NCBI GenBank assembly: GCA_937889645.1
Contig: CALBZE010000061.1
Location: forward strand, 1 to 64,000
DNA length: 64,000 nucleotides
DNA from: an uncultured bacterium
GTDB taxonomy: Bacteria > Gemmatimonadota > Gemmatimonadetes > Longimicrobiales > RSA9
Reading direction: 5' to 3'
Below, in pieces: positions 33,901-41,564 of this stretch. The position numbers were made by a program, and so were the translations under genes. The notes beneath the pieces are model-generated. The model had not been told where the DNA came from and made no database searches. It worked only from the letters and a program-made list of their open reading frames with translations. Position 1 is the stretch's first letter. Each line of letters opens with the position of its first letter.

Positions 33901-34585
33901 GGCGGCAGAGCGATTCGGCCTCGGCGAACCTGCTCTGGGGAAGCAGGGCCATGACCAGGTCGTTGAGGACGAAGGCGTAGCGGGGATCGCCGGTGCCGGC
34001 AAAGTGTTCGACGGTCGGCAGCATCGCCTGGAGCAGGGTCTCCGCCGTTCCGTATTCGCCGGCTTCGATCAGGCGAGAAGCGACGACCCGGACGATGGCG
34101 AGGTACAGCTCGAACTGCACGTCGTCGTAGGCACCGAGGCTGTTGCGCAGCCGGAGCGCCTCGGCGAGCAGAGGGCCGGCGGCGGAGAAGTCTTCGAAGC
34201 CGATGAGGAGGTCGGCGTAATTCTCGAGGACGACGAGGAGGTTCTGCGGCGCCGCCGGGTCCTCGAGTCGCCGCAGGACATCGGTCGCGTGCTGATAGTA
34301 AGTTGCGGCTTGGGCCCGATTCCCGCCGAACTCCAGCGCCATGGCCAGAGCGTTGAGTACGACGGCGTGGTCCAGAGCCGTCAGCTCCGGGTGTGCGTCG
34401 AGGAGCAGGACCAGAGCGTTCGCGGCCGGGACGGCATCCTCGGCGCGGTCCTGCTGGATGCACTCGATGATCTCGTCCACGTGGCGCTGAGCCAGCGTGC
34501 CCGGGTCCTGGGCGTGGACGGGTGCTGCCGCCGCGCCGAGGATGATGGACGCGAGGAGGACTGGGAGGCGCAGGTACCGCGTCAT
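30932..34585 (-). CDS. Exported TPR protein with C-terminal CHAT (caspase-like) protease domain
   Basis: The 1217-residue protein has a Sec signal peptide (LLASIILGAAAAPVHA). From about residue 30 to 650 there are many TPR units of 42-residue kinesin-light-chain type (for example YDEAIDLFRRSLDILSRTVG and YDEAESLLREAVELRRRIYG). A helical linker precedes the C-terminal CHAT domain (about 860-1217). The predicted dyad is H1035 in ILHLATHGFF and C1129 in VVLSACETGLG, both intact. CHAT domains are caspase-clan cysteine proteases, found for example in Craspase, where TPR-CHAT is switched on by a partner. Export makes a cytoplasmic CRISPR role unlikely. It is first in a run of four exported proteins. 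Substrate is unknown. Confidence 0.92.
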   Translation of the reverse strand: MTRYLRLPVLLASIILGAAAAPVHAQDPGTLAQRHVDEIIECIQQDRAEDAVPAANALVLLLDAHPELTALDHAVVLNALAMALEFGGNRAQAATYYQHATDVLRRLEDPAAPQNLLVVLENYADLLIGFEDFSAAGPLLAEALRLRNSLGAYDDVQFELYLAIVRVVASRLIEAGEYGTAETLLQAMLPTVEHFAGTGDPRYAFVLNDLVMALLPQSRFAEAESLCRQALDVLHDSRGTENIDYATVLLNLARIIRLHGNLLEAETLARQGVDLFDRVAGTEHPKYAVALGLLAEVLNERGEYDEAIDLFRRSLDILSRTVGAKHEAYRQTASGLAVTLINTGDLAAAESLLRELMDVYARGLGEDHPAYASAKTVLGVAMLMAGRYDEAQALFREAIEILRPHKEFEPDAFATAAEHLALLLARIGGYDEAESLLREAVELRRRIYGPQHYEYARALNHLAFLYLYKSDPAAAEAMFREAAGIIAATLGTENADYATTINNAAVALSRQGKNEEAIPLLHEAVETYRAALGDMHPAYVGAVNNLAFELVLTGDPGPAEPLLLQATEVTLRAFGPRHPNVIGFRLNLALVNQVLGRPDSALALVRSAFDGQQELLRLVFGFSSEQGMLAFARAARGDLSFVLSMVDDRPDHVAVEEALRWVLLRKGVVLSALTTYRQVERIAASDTAIARPIGELNAVRRQITDMTMSPPAGVTPDSLGRLLANLSRRREALEAELSRSLASRVTGDVFSATDEPTGASRLIDDIRRVLPGTGALVEFVRFAKADFGALGRSRRPAVPHYAALVLRPTGPVHWVPLGEAEDVEAAIRDLRIAHMGCEAGERSTFCSESNYRAAAEEAYLRIFDPLEPYLEGVDQLFVSLDGELNQVPFGALVDLGGQYLIERFRLTHLSSGRDLLRRPPRPRTATGTVVFAGPSFDLLPATKAQATGAAAGAGAGSVTAVDGAAPSTPRVPAAPDALRGLKWEELPGALAEADDVRHALDGTERAPVTVHTAERATEGVFKTLRAPRILHLATHGFFLPDRELSPEERAQCLAASVNDPGQGYDLATGMGRGLERLRCADNPLLRSGIVLAGANAVGAAGAAEDGWVLAEEIAALDLSGTELVVLSACETGLGDVKTGEGVYGLRRAFELAGAERILMSLFKVPDAATRELLAGFYRRLAAGMSAEEALRASQLELREKHPHPFYWASFVLVGHGS

Positions 34586-34923
34586 TGCGGATCCGATTTT
34601 GTGAATACCTGGCTACGTATCAGCCGGCGTGGCTCTCGTCGGAGTGCTGCTGCGAGGGGAGCTCAACGTCGGGCGTCGTGGTCGTCGGAGACGCAAGCGC
34701 ACAGCTTGCCGCGCCCGGGAGGGTCATCCTGCCGGCCAAGCAGGCAGCGTCGTGCGTCGTCACCTCGCCTGAGATCAGATGCGGGGAGCGCGGCGATGGG
34801 TTGCTCTGCGTCGGCCAATATAATGCCGGGTCGGGCCGCTCCAACAGGCTCCGCTTGAAGTCGCTAGCCTGCGCCCGTATCCTTCCCGACGGTGGCGAGC
34901 TTTTCCACGGGCGGCGTGGTTCG
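34586..34923. other. Divergent intergenic region between the CHAT gene and prmA
   Basis: The two genes run outward from this 338-base gap. A consensus -10 box TATAAT lies on the + strand at 34819-34824, but no good -35 is spaced to it; TTGCTC at 34801 is only 12 nt away. Toward the CHAT gene the DNA is AT-richer (34590-34620, ATTTTGTGAATACC) and probably holds its promoter, which I cannot define. The + frame stays open through the gap but shows no homology upstream of ATG 34924. Confidence 0.5.
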
Positions 34924-35883
34924 ATGGTTCCGGATCGCTGGTTGGTCCTCACGGTTCATTCCCCGTCGGGCGACGAGGGTAGTGCTGTTGCCGAAGGTCT
35001 CATCGCGCTCGGCGGGACGGCCGTCGTCGAGGAGCCCGACGGATTGACGACGTACCTCCCGCCTCCGGACGACCCCGAGACGTTCGTCGAGGAAGCGCGC
35101 AAGACGTTGAGCGACTACGCCCCCGACGCGACGCTGGAGCTGTCGTGGCGCTGGCAGCCGAACGAGGACTGGGCGGTCCAGTGGAGGCGGGGGCTGCGCC
35201 CGCGTCGGGTGGGCGAACGGCTCATCGTGGCGCCGACGTGGACGGAGCCGGAGCCGGGGCCGAACGACATCGTCATCTGGATCGATCCGCAGATGGCGTT
35301 CGGGACAGGCGAGCACGCGTCGACGCGGGGCGTGTTGCGGCTGCTGGAGTCGGCGACTCGCCCGGGCGATCGTGTGCTCGACGTCGGCACCGGCTCCGGG
35401 ATCCTCGCGATCGCGGCGGTCCGGCTTGGCGCCGAGCACGTGCTGGCCGTCGAGAGCGACCCCGTCGCGATCCCGAACGCGCGCGAGAACCTCGAGCGCA
35501 ACGGCGTGGCGGCGGCGGTGACGCTGGACAACGCGCTGGTCGACGACGCCTACCTCGACGCGCTGGGCGCGGGGCGCGTGGACCTCATTGTGGCCAACGT
35601 GCTGAGTGGCGTGCTGATCCCGCTCCTCCCGGCGTTCCGGCGGGTGCTGGCACCGGGCGGGGCCGCCGGGTCGCGGGCCGGCTCGGGCAGCGCGGGCGGC
35701 ACCGCGGCGCCGGTCAGCGTCGGCCATGCGGACGCCGCGGCGGTTCCCGGCCGCGCGATCCTCGGCGGGATCCTCACGTCCGAGGCGGATCGTGTCGTCG
35801 CAGCGGCGGAGGCCGCGGGGTTCGAGGTCGCCCGAGAGGACGTCGAGGAGGAGTGGTGGTCGGTGCTCCTCACGGCCCGGTGA
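34924..35883 (+). CDS. prmA: Ribosomal protein L11 methyltransferase PrmA
   Basis: PrmA trimethylates amino groups of ribosomal protein L11 with SAM. The N-terminal L11-recognition domain ends with WRWQPNEDWAVQWRRG. The methyltransferase part then has IDPQMAFGTGEHASTRGVL, the SAM loop LDVGTGSGILAIAAVRLGA and substrate motif IVANVLSGVLIPLLP. ATG 34924 starts the conserved region; the long open frame upstream is non-coding. The C-terminal LAPGG and SEADRV segments, normally joined, are separated by about 30 Ala/Gly/Ser-rich residues (near 35661-35757). Part of that DNA is repeated near the HIT gene. Confidence 0.94.
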   Translation: MVPDRWLVLTVHSPSGDEGSAVAEGLIALGGTAVVEEPDGLTTYLPPPDDPETFVEEARKTLSDYAPDATLELSWRWQPNEDWAVQWRRGLRPRRVGERLIVAPTWTEPEPGPNDIVIWIDPQMAFGTGEHASTRGVLRLLESATRPGDRVLDVGTGSGILAIAAVRLGAEHVLAVESDPVAIPNARENLERNGVAAAVTLDNALVDDAYLDALGAGRVDLIVANVLSGVLIPLLPAFRRVLAPGGAAGSRAGSGSAGGTAAPVSVGHADAAAVPGRAILGGILTSEADRVVAAAEAAGFEVAREDVEEEWWSVLLTAR

Positions 35884-36217
35884 GGTCTGGGCCGGCGGCG
35901 CGGAGCGCGTCGACCTGGGCGAGCGCGTCGGCGATCGGCACGCGGCTTTCCGCGTCGCCCGCGGACCAGAGGGCGACGAGCAGCGCGTCGGCGTCCTCGA
36001 TGAGCGAGGCGATCGCGTCGTCGGCAATGGAGTCCGCGGCGCCGTAAGCGACGACGCGCGGCTCGGCGACGAGCCCGATGCGACGCAGCTCGGCCCCGTA
36101 GGACCTGCGCGACTCCTCGGGCCACCCGTCGACGTCCCACGGCAGCGACGGCGGCTCGACCCGGTGGAGAGAGACGGCGGCGCCGTATCCGGCGCCCGAG
36201 GCGACGGGGTCGGACAT
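35870..36217 (-). CDS. Hypothetical protein
   Basis: A 115-residue frame on the minus strand lies between prmA and the HIT gene and overlaps the last 14 bases of prmA tail-to-tail. GGGAGG precedes its ATG by 4 nt. The translation (MSDPVASGAGYGAAVSLHR..., IEDADALLVALW, IPIADALAQVDAL-like helix at the end) is amphipathic and acidic, like a small soluble protein. I recognise no family. The only other frames here are low-quality shadows, so this is a plausible but unproven gene. Confidence 0.45.
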   Translation of the reverse strand: MSDPVASGAGYGAAVSLHRVEPPSLPWDVDGWPEESRRSYGAELRRIGLVAEPRVVAYGAADSIADDAIASLIEDADALLVALWSAGDAESRVPIADALAQVDALRAAGPDLTGP

Positions 36218-36408
36218 GGGACCTCCCGTGTTGTAGTGGGGGGCGCGAAGATGTCGTTATGAGGCGGGGCGTCGCCATAGCGGCGGGGGCCGAGGGGGAC
36301 GGGCGCCGGCGCCGGGGGCGCCAGTACGATGCGGTTCCCGGCCGCGCGATCCGCGCCGCGGACGGCGGCCCCGCCGGCCGGCGAACGGCCGGAGAACGGA
36401 GGAACGAC

Positions 36409-36756
36409 ATGGCGGATGGATGCATCTTCTGCAGGATCGTCGCCGGCGAGATCCCGGCGAAGATCGTGCGTGAGGACGAGGAGACGGTGGCGTTCCGGGA
36501 CATCGACCCGCGCGCGCCGGTACACGTGCTGGTGATCCCGCGGCGGCACATCGCCTCGGTGAACGAGCTGGAGGCGTCGGACGCGGAGCTGGTCGGGCGG
36601 CTGTACCTCGCCGCGAAGGAGGTGGCCCGGGCGGAAGGGGTGGAAGAGAGCGGGTACCGGCTGGTGATGAACACGGGGCCGGACGCGGGGCAGTCGGTGG
36701 ACCACATCCACCTGCACGTGCTGGGCGGGCGGGACCTGGCCTGGCCGCCGGGGTGA
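36409..36756 (+). CDS. HIT-family nucleotide-binding hydrolase (HinT-like)
   Basis: The 115-residue protein carries the histidine triad HIHLHVLGG (SVDHIHLHVLGGRDLAWPP) and the N-terminal CIFCRIVAGEIPAKIVRED typical of HinT/PKCI-like HIT proteins, including the Cys pair that may bind zinc. These enzymes hydrolyse aminoacyl- or lysyl-adenylates and adenosine phosphoramidates. ATG 36409 follows GGAGGA about 6 nt upstream. About 80 nt upstream lies a 22-base segment also found in the prmA insertion. It is followed by the yqeY-like gene. Confidence 0.94.
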   Translation: MADGCIFCRIVAGEIPAKIVREDEETVAFRDIDPRAPVHVLVIPRRHIASVNELEASDAELVGRLYLAAKEVARAEGVEESGYRLVMNTGPDAGQSVDHIHLHVLGGRDLAWPPG

Positions 36757-36860
36757 TCGCCGATCGATCGTCGGATGGTCCGGACCCGGCGCGCCGCGGA
36801 TGGTGCGCGGGCGCGGGGCCGAACCGCAACGCCCGTGGTCGTGACGAGAGGGGGAGAGGC

Positions 36861-37304
36861 ATGGCGGAAACGTTGAAGGAGCGGTTGCGCGAGGACCTGA
36901 ACGAGGCGCGTCGCAGCCGCGACAAGCTGAAGACGATGCTGCTCACGACGACGCTCTCGGAGGTGCGCAACCGGGAGATCGAGGTGGGGCACGAGCTGTC
37001 GGACGACGAAGTGGTCGCGGTCATCACGAGTGCGATCAAGCGTCGTCGCGAGTCGGCGGAGCAGATGCGCGCGGGCGGGCGGGCCGAGCTGGCGGAGAAG
37101 GAGGAGCAGGAAGCCGAGCTGCTGCGCGGCTACCTGCCGGCCCAGCTCTCCGAGGCCGAGGTGCGGGCCATGGTCCGCGAGGCGATCGCCGCGGGCGCGA
37201 ACAACATCGGCGCGGTGATGGGGCAGATCGCGCCGAAGATCAAGGGACGGTTCGAGGGGAAGGAAGCGAACCGGATCGCGCGGGAGGAGCTGGGGCTGGC
37301 GTGA
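36861..37304 (+). CDS. YqeY/GatB-tail-domain protein
   Basis: The 147-residue helical protein begins LKERLREDLNEARRSRDKLKTMLLTTTLSEVRNREIE. It ends with the GatB-YqeY C-terminal region (LSEAEVRAMVREAIAAGA, IGAVMGQIAPKIKGRFEGKEANRIAREEL). The tail domain resembles that of GatB in the tRNA amidotransferase, and a link to tRNA binding has been suggested, but YqeY itself is uncharacterised. ATG 36861 follows GGGGGAGAGG. It precedes mutS2 by 40 nt. YqeY is often encoded near dnaG, as here. Confidence 0.93.
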   Translation: MAETLKERLREDLNEARRSRDKLKTMLLTTTLSEVRNREIEVGHELSDDEVVAVITSAIKRRRESAEQMRAGGRAELAEKEEQEAELLRGYLPAQLSEAEVRAMVREAIAAGANNIGAVMGQIAPKIKGRFEGKEANRIAREELGLA

Positions 37305-37344
37305 GGGCCCGGCTCGCCGGGGCGGTTGCGGGGTACGCAGACTC

Positions 37345-39720
37345 ATGAATCAGCACGCGCTCGTCGTTTTGCAGTTCCCGGAGGCGCTGGAACTCGTCGC
37401 GCGGTTCGCGGCCACGCCGCTGGGCGCCGGAGCCGTGCGCGCGCTCGAGCCGTCCGACGCGCCGGCGTGGGTGGAGACCGAGCTGCGGCGCGTGGACCAG
37501 ATGGTCGGCTTCCTGCTCCGTAGCGAGGGGTGGCTGGCGGCGCCGATCCCCGACCTGCGCGAGCCGCTGCGTCGCCTGGCGCTGTCGGGCTCGGTCTGGG
37601 ACGGCCCGACGCTGCGAGATGCGCGGCAGCTGATGGAGACTTCGCGCACGAGCCGTCGCGCGCTGCTGCAGCACACGGACGACTACCCGCTCCTGACCGA
37701 GATCGCCGGTCGGCTGCTCAAGCTGGAGGACGAGGAGAAGGCGATCCAGCGCGCGATCGACGACGCGGGCGAGGTGCGCGACGACGCGTCGAAGGAGCTG
37801 GCACGGTTGCGTCGCGAGATCCGGGGCGCGCGGTCGAAGATCGTCCAGAAGCTCGAGGCGTACATCGCGTCGCTCCCGGAGCGCGTCCGGGTGCCCGATG
37901 CGTCGATCAGCATCCGCGACGGGCGGTACGTCATCCCGGTCCGGCGCGAGGGGCGGTCCGAGGTCGGCGGGATCGTGCACGACGAGTCGGCGACGGGCGG
38001 CACGCTCTTCGTCGAGCCGCCGGTCGCGATCGAGATGATGAACCGCCTGCGCGAGCTGGAGATCGCGGAAGCCCGCGAGGTACAGCGCATCCTCCGGGAG
38101 CTGACGGACCGGCTGCGCCCGCACCGGGAAGCGCTGGAGGTCGCGCTCGAGGCGCTCGTCGCGCTGGACTGCCTCTACGCGCGGGCTCGCTATGCGTTGG
38201 AGCACGACGGCCGTCGCCCGACGCTGCTCGCGCCCGGCACGCGGGAGTACGTCGTCGTCAACGGCCGTCACCCGCTGCTCCTGGCGGGGCCCGACCCGGT
38301 CGTCCCGTTCGACCTGGCGCTCGAGCCGCAGGAGCGGACCGTGTTGATCTCCGGTCCCAACACGGGCGGCAAGACGGTGCTCCTCAAGGCGATCGGCTTG
38401 ATCAGCGCGATGACGCAGGCGGGGATCATCCCTCCGATCGGGCAGGGGAGCCGGCTTCCGCTCTTCCGCGACGTCTTCGCCGACATCGGCGACGAGCAGT
38501 CGATCGAGGCGAGCCTGTCGACCTTCTCGGCGCACCTGAAGAACCTGCGGGAGATCGTGGACGACGCGGACGAGCACTCGCTCGTCCTGATCGACGAGAT
38601 CGGGAGCGGGACGGATCCGGCGGAGGGCGGCGCGCTGGCGCAGGCGATCCTGGTCGACCTCACGCGCCGCGGCGCGCTGACCGTCGCGACCACGCACCTG
38701 GGGCAGCTCAAGATGCTGGCGAGCACGGAGCCGGGCGTCGTCAACGCGTCGCTCCAGTTCGACTCGCGGGAGCTGCGGCCGACCTACCGTTTGATCAAAG
38801 GCGTGCCCGGTCGGAGCTACGGCCTCGCGATCGCGCGGCGGCTCGGGTTCCCGGACGCGCTGCTCGAAATGGCCGAGTCGTACCTGCCGAAGGGCGAACT
38901 CGAGGTCGCCCAGCTCCTCCGCGAGCTGGAGGAGAAGGAGCGCGCGATGGCGGAGGCGCTGGCCGCGGCGGAGTCCGCGCGGGCGGAGGCGCTCGAGCTG
39001 CGCCGGAAGGTCGAGGAGCGGGAGCACAAGGTCCGCCAGCGCGAGAGGGACGCGGAGCGGCGGGCGCGCCAGCAGGCGCGCGACCTCCTGCTCCAGGCGC
39101 GGGAACAGGTGGAGGCTGCGATCCGGGAGGTGAGGGAGGCGGCCTCCGCGAGCGCGGAAGAGCTGGAGGAAGCCGCGCGGCGCGCCCGGCGGCGGGTCGA
39201 GGAGGCGGCGCGGCGCCAGGCCGAGCGCACCCCCGAAGCGGAGGTGGTCGGCCGCGCGACCGCGCAGACGGAGCCGCCGGCGATCGGGCGACGGGTGCGG
39301 ATCGTCGCGACGGGTGCGACCGGCCGCGTCGTCGAGCTGCGCGACGGCCGCGCGACCGTCGAGACCGGCGGGCTCCGGCTCCAGGTCCCGGCCTCGGGGC
39401 TCGAGGTGCTCCCCGAGGAGCCGGAGCGGGAGAAGCCGAAGCCGCGCCCCGGCGCGTGGTCCGCGCCGGAGGTGCAGGCCAGCCCCGAAGTCGACCTGCG
39501 CGGGCTGCGCGTCGAGGAGGTCGAGGGGCGGCTCATCTCCGCGCTCGACGCCGCGATCCTTGCCGACCTGCCGTGGATTCGCATAATCCACGGGAAGGGC
39601 ACCGGCGCGGTGCGTGAGCGGGTGACGGAGCTGTTACGCGAGTACCCGCAAGTACGGTCCTATCGCCTGGGCGAGCCCCGGGAGGGCGGCTCGGGCGTCA
39701 CGATTGCGGAGCTCGGATGA
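37345..39720 (+). CDS. mutS2: MutS2 (ribosome rescue / recombination-suppressing ATPase-nuclease)
   Basis: The 791-residue protein lacks the mismatch-recognition domains of MutS. It has the lever region, then a P-loop GPNTGGKT with K343, DEQSIEASLSTFSAHL and LIDEIGSGTDPAEGGALAQA. A charged coiled coil follows at about 515-640, then a KOW-like segment (IGRRVRIVATGATGRVVEL), and a C-terminal Smr nuclease domain (about 712-791: VDLRGLRVEEVEGRL, IIHGKGTGAVRERV). MutS2 suppresses homologous recombination in some bacteria and splits collided ribosomes in Bacillus. The stop overlaps the dnaG start in an ATGA, so the two are coupled. Confidence 0.96.
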   Translation: MNQHALVVLQFPEALELVARFAATPLGAGAVRALEPSDAPAWVETELRRVDQMVGFLLRSEGWLAAPIPDLREPLRRLALSGSVWDGPTLRDARQLMETSRTSRRALLQHTDDYPLLTEIAGRLLKLEDEEKAIQRAIDDAGEVRDDASKELARLRREIRGARSKIVQKLEAYIASLPERVRVPDASISIRDGRYVIPVRREGRSEVGGIVHDESATGGTLFVEPPVAIEMMNRLRELEIAEAREVQRILRELTDRLRPHREALEVALEALVALDCLYARARYALEHDGRRPTLLAPGTREYVVVNGRHPLLLAGPDPVVPFDLALEPQERTVLISGPNTGGKTVLLKAIGLISAMTQAGIIPPIGQGSRLPLFRDVFADIGDEQSIEASLSTFSAHLKNLREIVDDADEHSLVLIDEIGSGTDPAEGGALAQAILVDLTRRGALTVATTHLGQLKMLASTEPGVVNASLQFDSRELRPTYRLIKGVPGRSYGLAIARRLGFPDALLEMAESYLPKGELEVAQLLRELEEKERAMAEALAAAESARAEALELRRKVEEREHKVRQRERDAERRARQQARDLLLQAREQVEAAIREVREAASASAEELEEAARRARRRVEEAARRQAERTPEAEVVGRATAQTEPPAIGRRVRIVATGATGRVVELRDGRATVETGGLRLQVPASGLEVLPEEPEREKPKPRPGAWSAPEVQASPEVDLRGLRVEEVEGRLISALDAAILADLPWIRIIHGKGTGAVRERVTELLREYPQVRSYRLGEPREGGSGVTIAELG

Positions 39721-41534
39721 TCCCGGAGACGATCGTCGAAGAGGTGCGCGAACGCGCCGACATCGTCGAGATCGTCGGGGAGTACCTGCAGCTCAAGAAG
39801 AAGGGGAAGGACTACTGGGCGAACTGCCCGTTCCACAAGGAGAAGACGCCTTCCTTCCACGTCGTCCCCTCGCGGGGCTTCTACAAGTGCTTCGGCTGCG
39901 GCGAGTCGGGCGACGTCTACACCTTCCTCATGAAATACGCGGGGCTCGGCTTCCAGGAAGCGGTCCGCAAGGTGGCCGAGCGAGTCGGGATCGAGATCCC
40001 GGAAGTCGCCGGGCCCCGGCCGAGCGAAGACCCCCACCGCGTCCTCTACGAAGCGATCGCGTTCGCCGCGGAGTTCTACGAGGGGCGCCTCTGGGAGCCG
40101 GCGGGGAAGAAGGCGCGCGATTACCTCGCGCGACGCGGCGTCGCCGACGACGTCGCCCGGCGGTTCCGGCTCGGCTACGCGCCCGACGCGTGGCAGGCGC
40201 TGCGCGACGCGGCCGCCCGGCACGGGATCCCCGACGACGTCCTGATCGAGGCGGGCCTCGTCAAGCCGAGCGACCGCGGCGACGCGCCCTACGACCGGTT
40301 CCGCGACCGGCTGATCTTCCCGATCACCGATCCGGGCGGGCGGATCATCGCGTTCGGCGGGCGCATCCTCGGCCCGGCGCGCGAGGGTGCGCCCAAATAC
40401 CTCAACTCCCCCGAGACGCCGGTCTACAGCAAGGGCCGCCACCTGTACGGCATCGCGTGGTCGAAGGGCGCGATCCGGCGGGAGGGCGTGGCGCTCGTCG
40501 TCGAGGGGTACATGGACTACGTCTCCCTCGCCGCGCACGGCGTCGATAACGTCGTCGCCGGGCTGGGGACGGCGATGACGGCGGAACAGGCCGCGCTCCT
40601 GGCGCGCTACACGCGCCAGGCGCTGCTCCTCTACGACAGCGACTCCGCGGGGCTGCGCGCGACGTTCCGCACCGCCGACGCGCTCCTCGCCGCTCGGGTC
40701 CACCCGCTGGTCGTGACGCTGCCGCCCGGAGAGGATCCCGATTCGCTGGTCCGGGCGGGCGGGGCGAAGGCGCTCGAGCCGTACCTCGACGCGGCGGTCG
40801 ACGTGCTCGACCGGAAGATCCAGATCCTGGACGCGCGCGGGTACTTCGAGAGCGCCGAAGGGACGCGCAAGGCGCTCGACGGGCTGCTCCCCACGCTGCG
40901 CGCCGTCGTCGACCCCGCGCTCAGGGACATCTACGTGGCGCGGGTGGCGGAACGGACCGGCGTGCGCCGCGAGACGCTCGAAGCCGAGCTTTTCGCCGCG
41001 CCGGCCGAGCGGCCGCGCACGACTCGCCGATTCGAGCGACCGGACCCACCGCGCGTGGTCATGCCTGCGGGGGCCGCCGCCCAGCGACTCCTCCTCTTGC
41101 TCCTGCTTCGCGACGAATCCCGGATCGCCAAGGCGGCCGAAGCGCTCCGTCCCGAAGACCTCACCGATCCGACCTACCGCGCCATCTTCGAGGCGCTGGT
41201 CCGCGGCGGCGGGCTCCAGGGCCGGACGCCGGACGTTCTGGGCCTCACCGGGCCGGCGCTCGAGACGCTCCAGCGCCTCCTCGGCGACGGCGAGGAGCTG
41301 GGCGACGCCGACCGCGTCTTCGCCGAACTCGTCGGCGAGATCCGGGCTCAGCCGCTCTTCGAGCGCACGGACGAGCTGAAACGGCGCCTCGGATCGCCGG
41401 GCGACGAGGCCGTCGCCGCGCTGCGCGAGCTGACGGAAGTAAACCGACGCCTCCGCGAACTCGGATCCGAGCTCAAAGGGATGGGGTTTAAGCTAAGTGC
41501 AAGATACAGAAGATACTTACGGGCGCAGGCCTGA
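39717..41534 (+). CDS. dnaG: DNA primase DnaG
   Basis: DnaG makes RNA primers at the replication fork. The N-terminal zinc finger is of CHC2 type: C37, H40, C58, C61 (NCPFHKEKTPSFH, YKCFGCGESGDVY). The catalytic core includes the toprim motif VVEGYMDYVSLAAHG and LLYDSDSAGL. The C-terminal helicase-binding domain is shorter and more divergent, from about 450 to 605. The last 40 bases of the gene (41485-41520) are noticeably AT-richer than the rest, which may reflect a promoter for the next gene. No rpoD follows here, unlike in many genomes. Confidence 0.96.
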   Translation: MIPETIVEEVRERADIVEIVGEYLQLKKKGKDYWANCPFHKEKTPSFHVVPSRGFYKCFGCGESGDVYTFLMKYAGLGFQEAVRKVAERVGIEIPEVAGPRPSEDPHRVLYEAIAFAAEFYEGRLWEPAGKKARDYLARRGVADDVARRFRLGYAPDAWQALRDAAARHGIPDDVLIEAGLVKPSDRGDAPYDRFRDRLIFPITDPGGRIIAFGGRILGPAREGAPKYLNSPETPVYSKGRHLYGIAWSKGAIRREGVALVVEGYMDYVSLAAHGVDNVVAGLGTAMTAEQAALLARYTRQALLLYDSDSAGLRATFRTADALLAARVHPLVVTLPPGEDPDSLVRAGGAKALEPYLDAAVDVLDRKIQILDARGYFESAEGTRKALDGLLPTLRAVVDPALRDIYVARVAERTGVRRETLEAELFAAPAERPRTTRRFERPDPPRVVMPAGAAAQRLLLLLLLRDESRIAKAAEALRPEDLTDPTYRAIFEALVRGGGLQGRTPDVLGLTGPALETLQRLLGDGEELGDADRVFAELVGEIRAQPLFERTDELKRRLGSPGDEAVAALRELTEVNRRLRELGSELKGMGFKLSARYRRYLRAQA

Positions 41535-41564
41535 TCCTTTACCACCCACAGAAAGTGGAGGAGC

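Noticed and set aside
34585..34923. N-terminal extension of PrmA from an upstream ATG
   Set aside because: The added 113 residues are Cys/Ser/Gly-rich with no homology, and PrmA's conserved start matches ATG 34924; a TATAAT box lies inside the extension.
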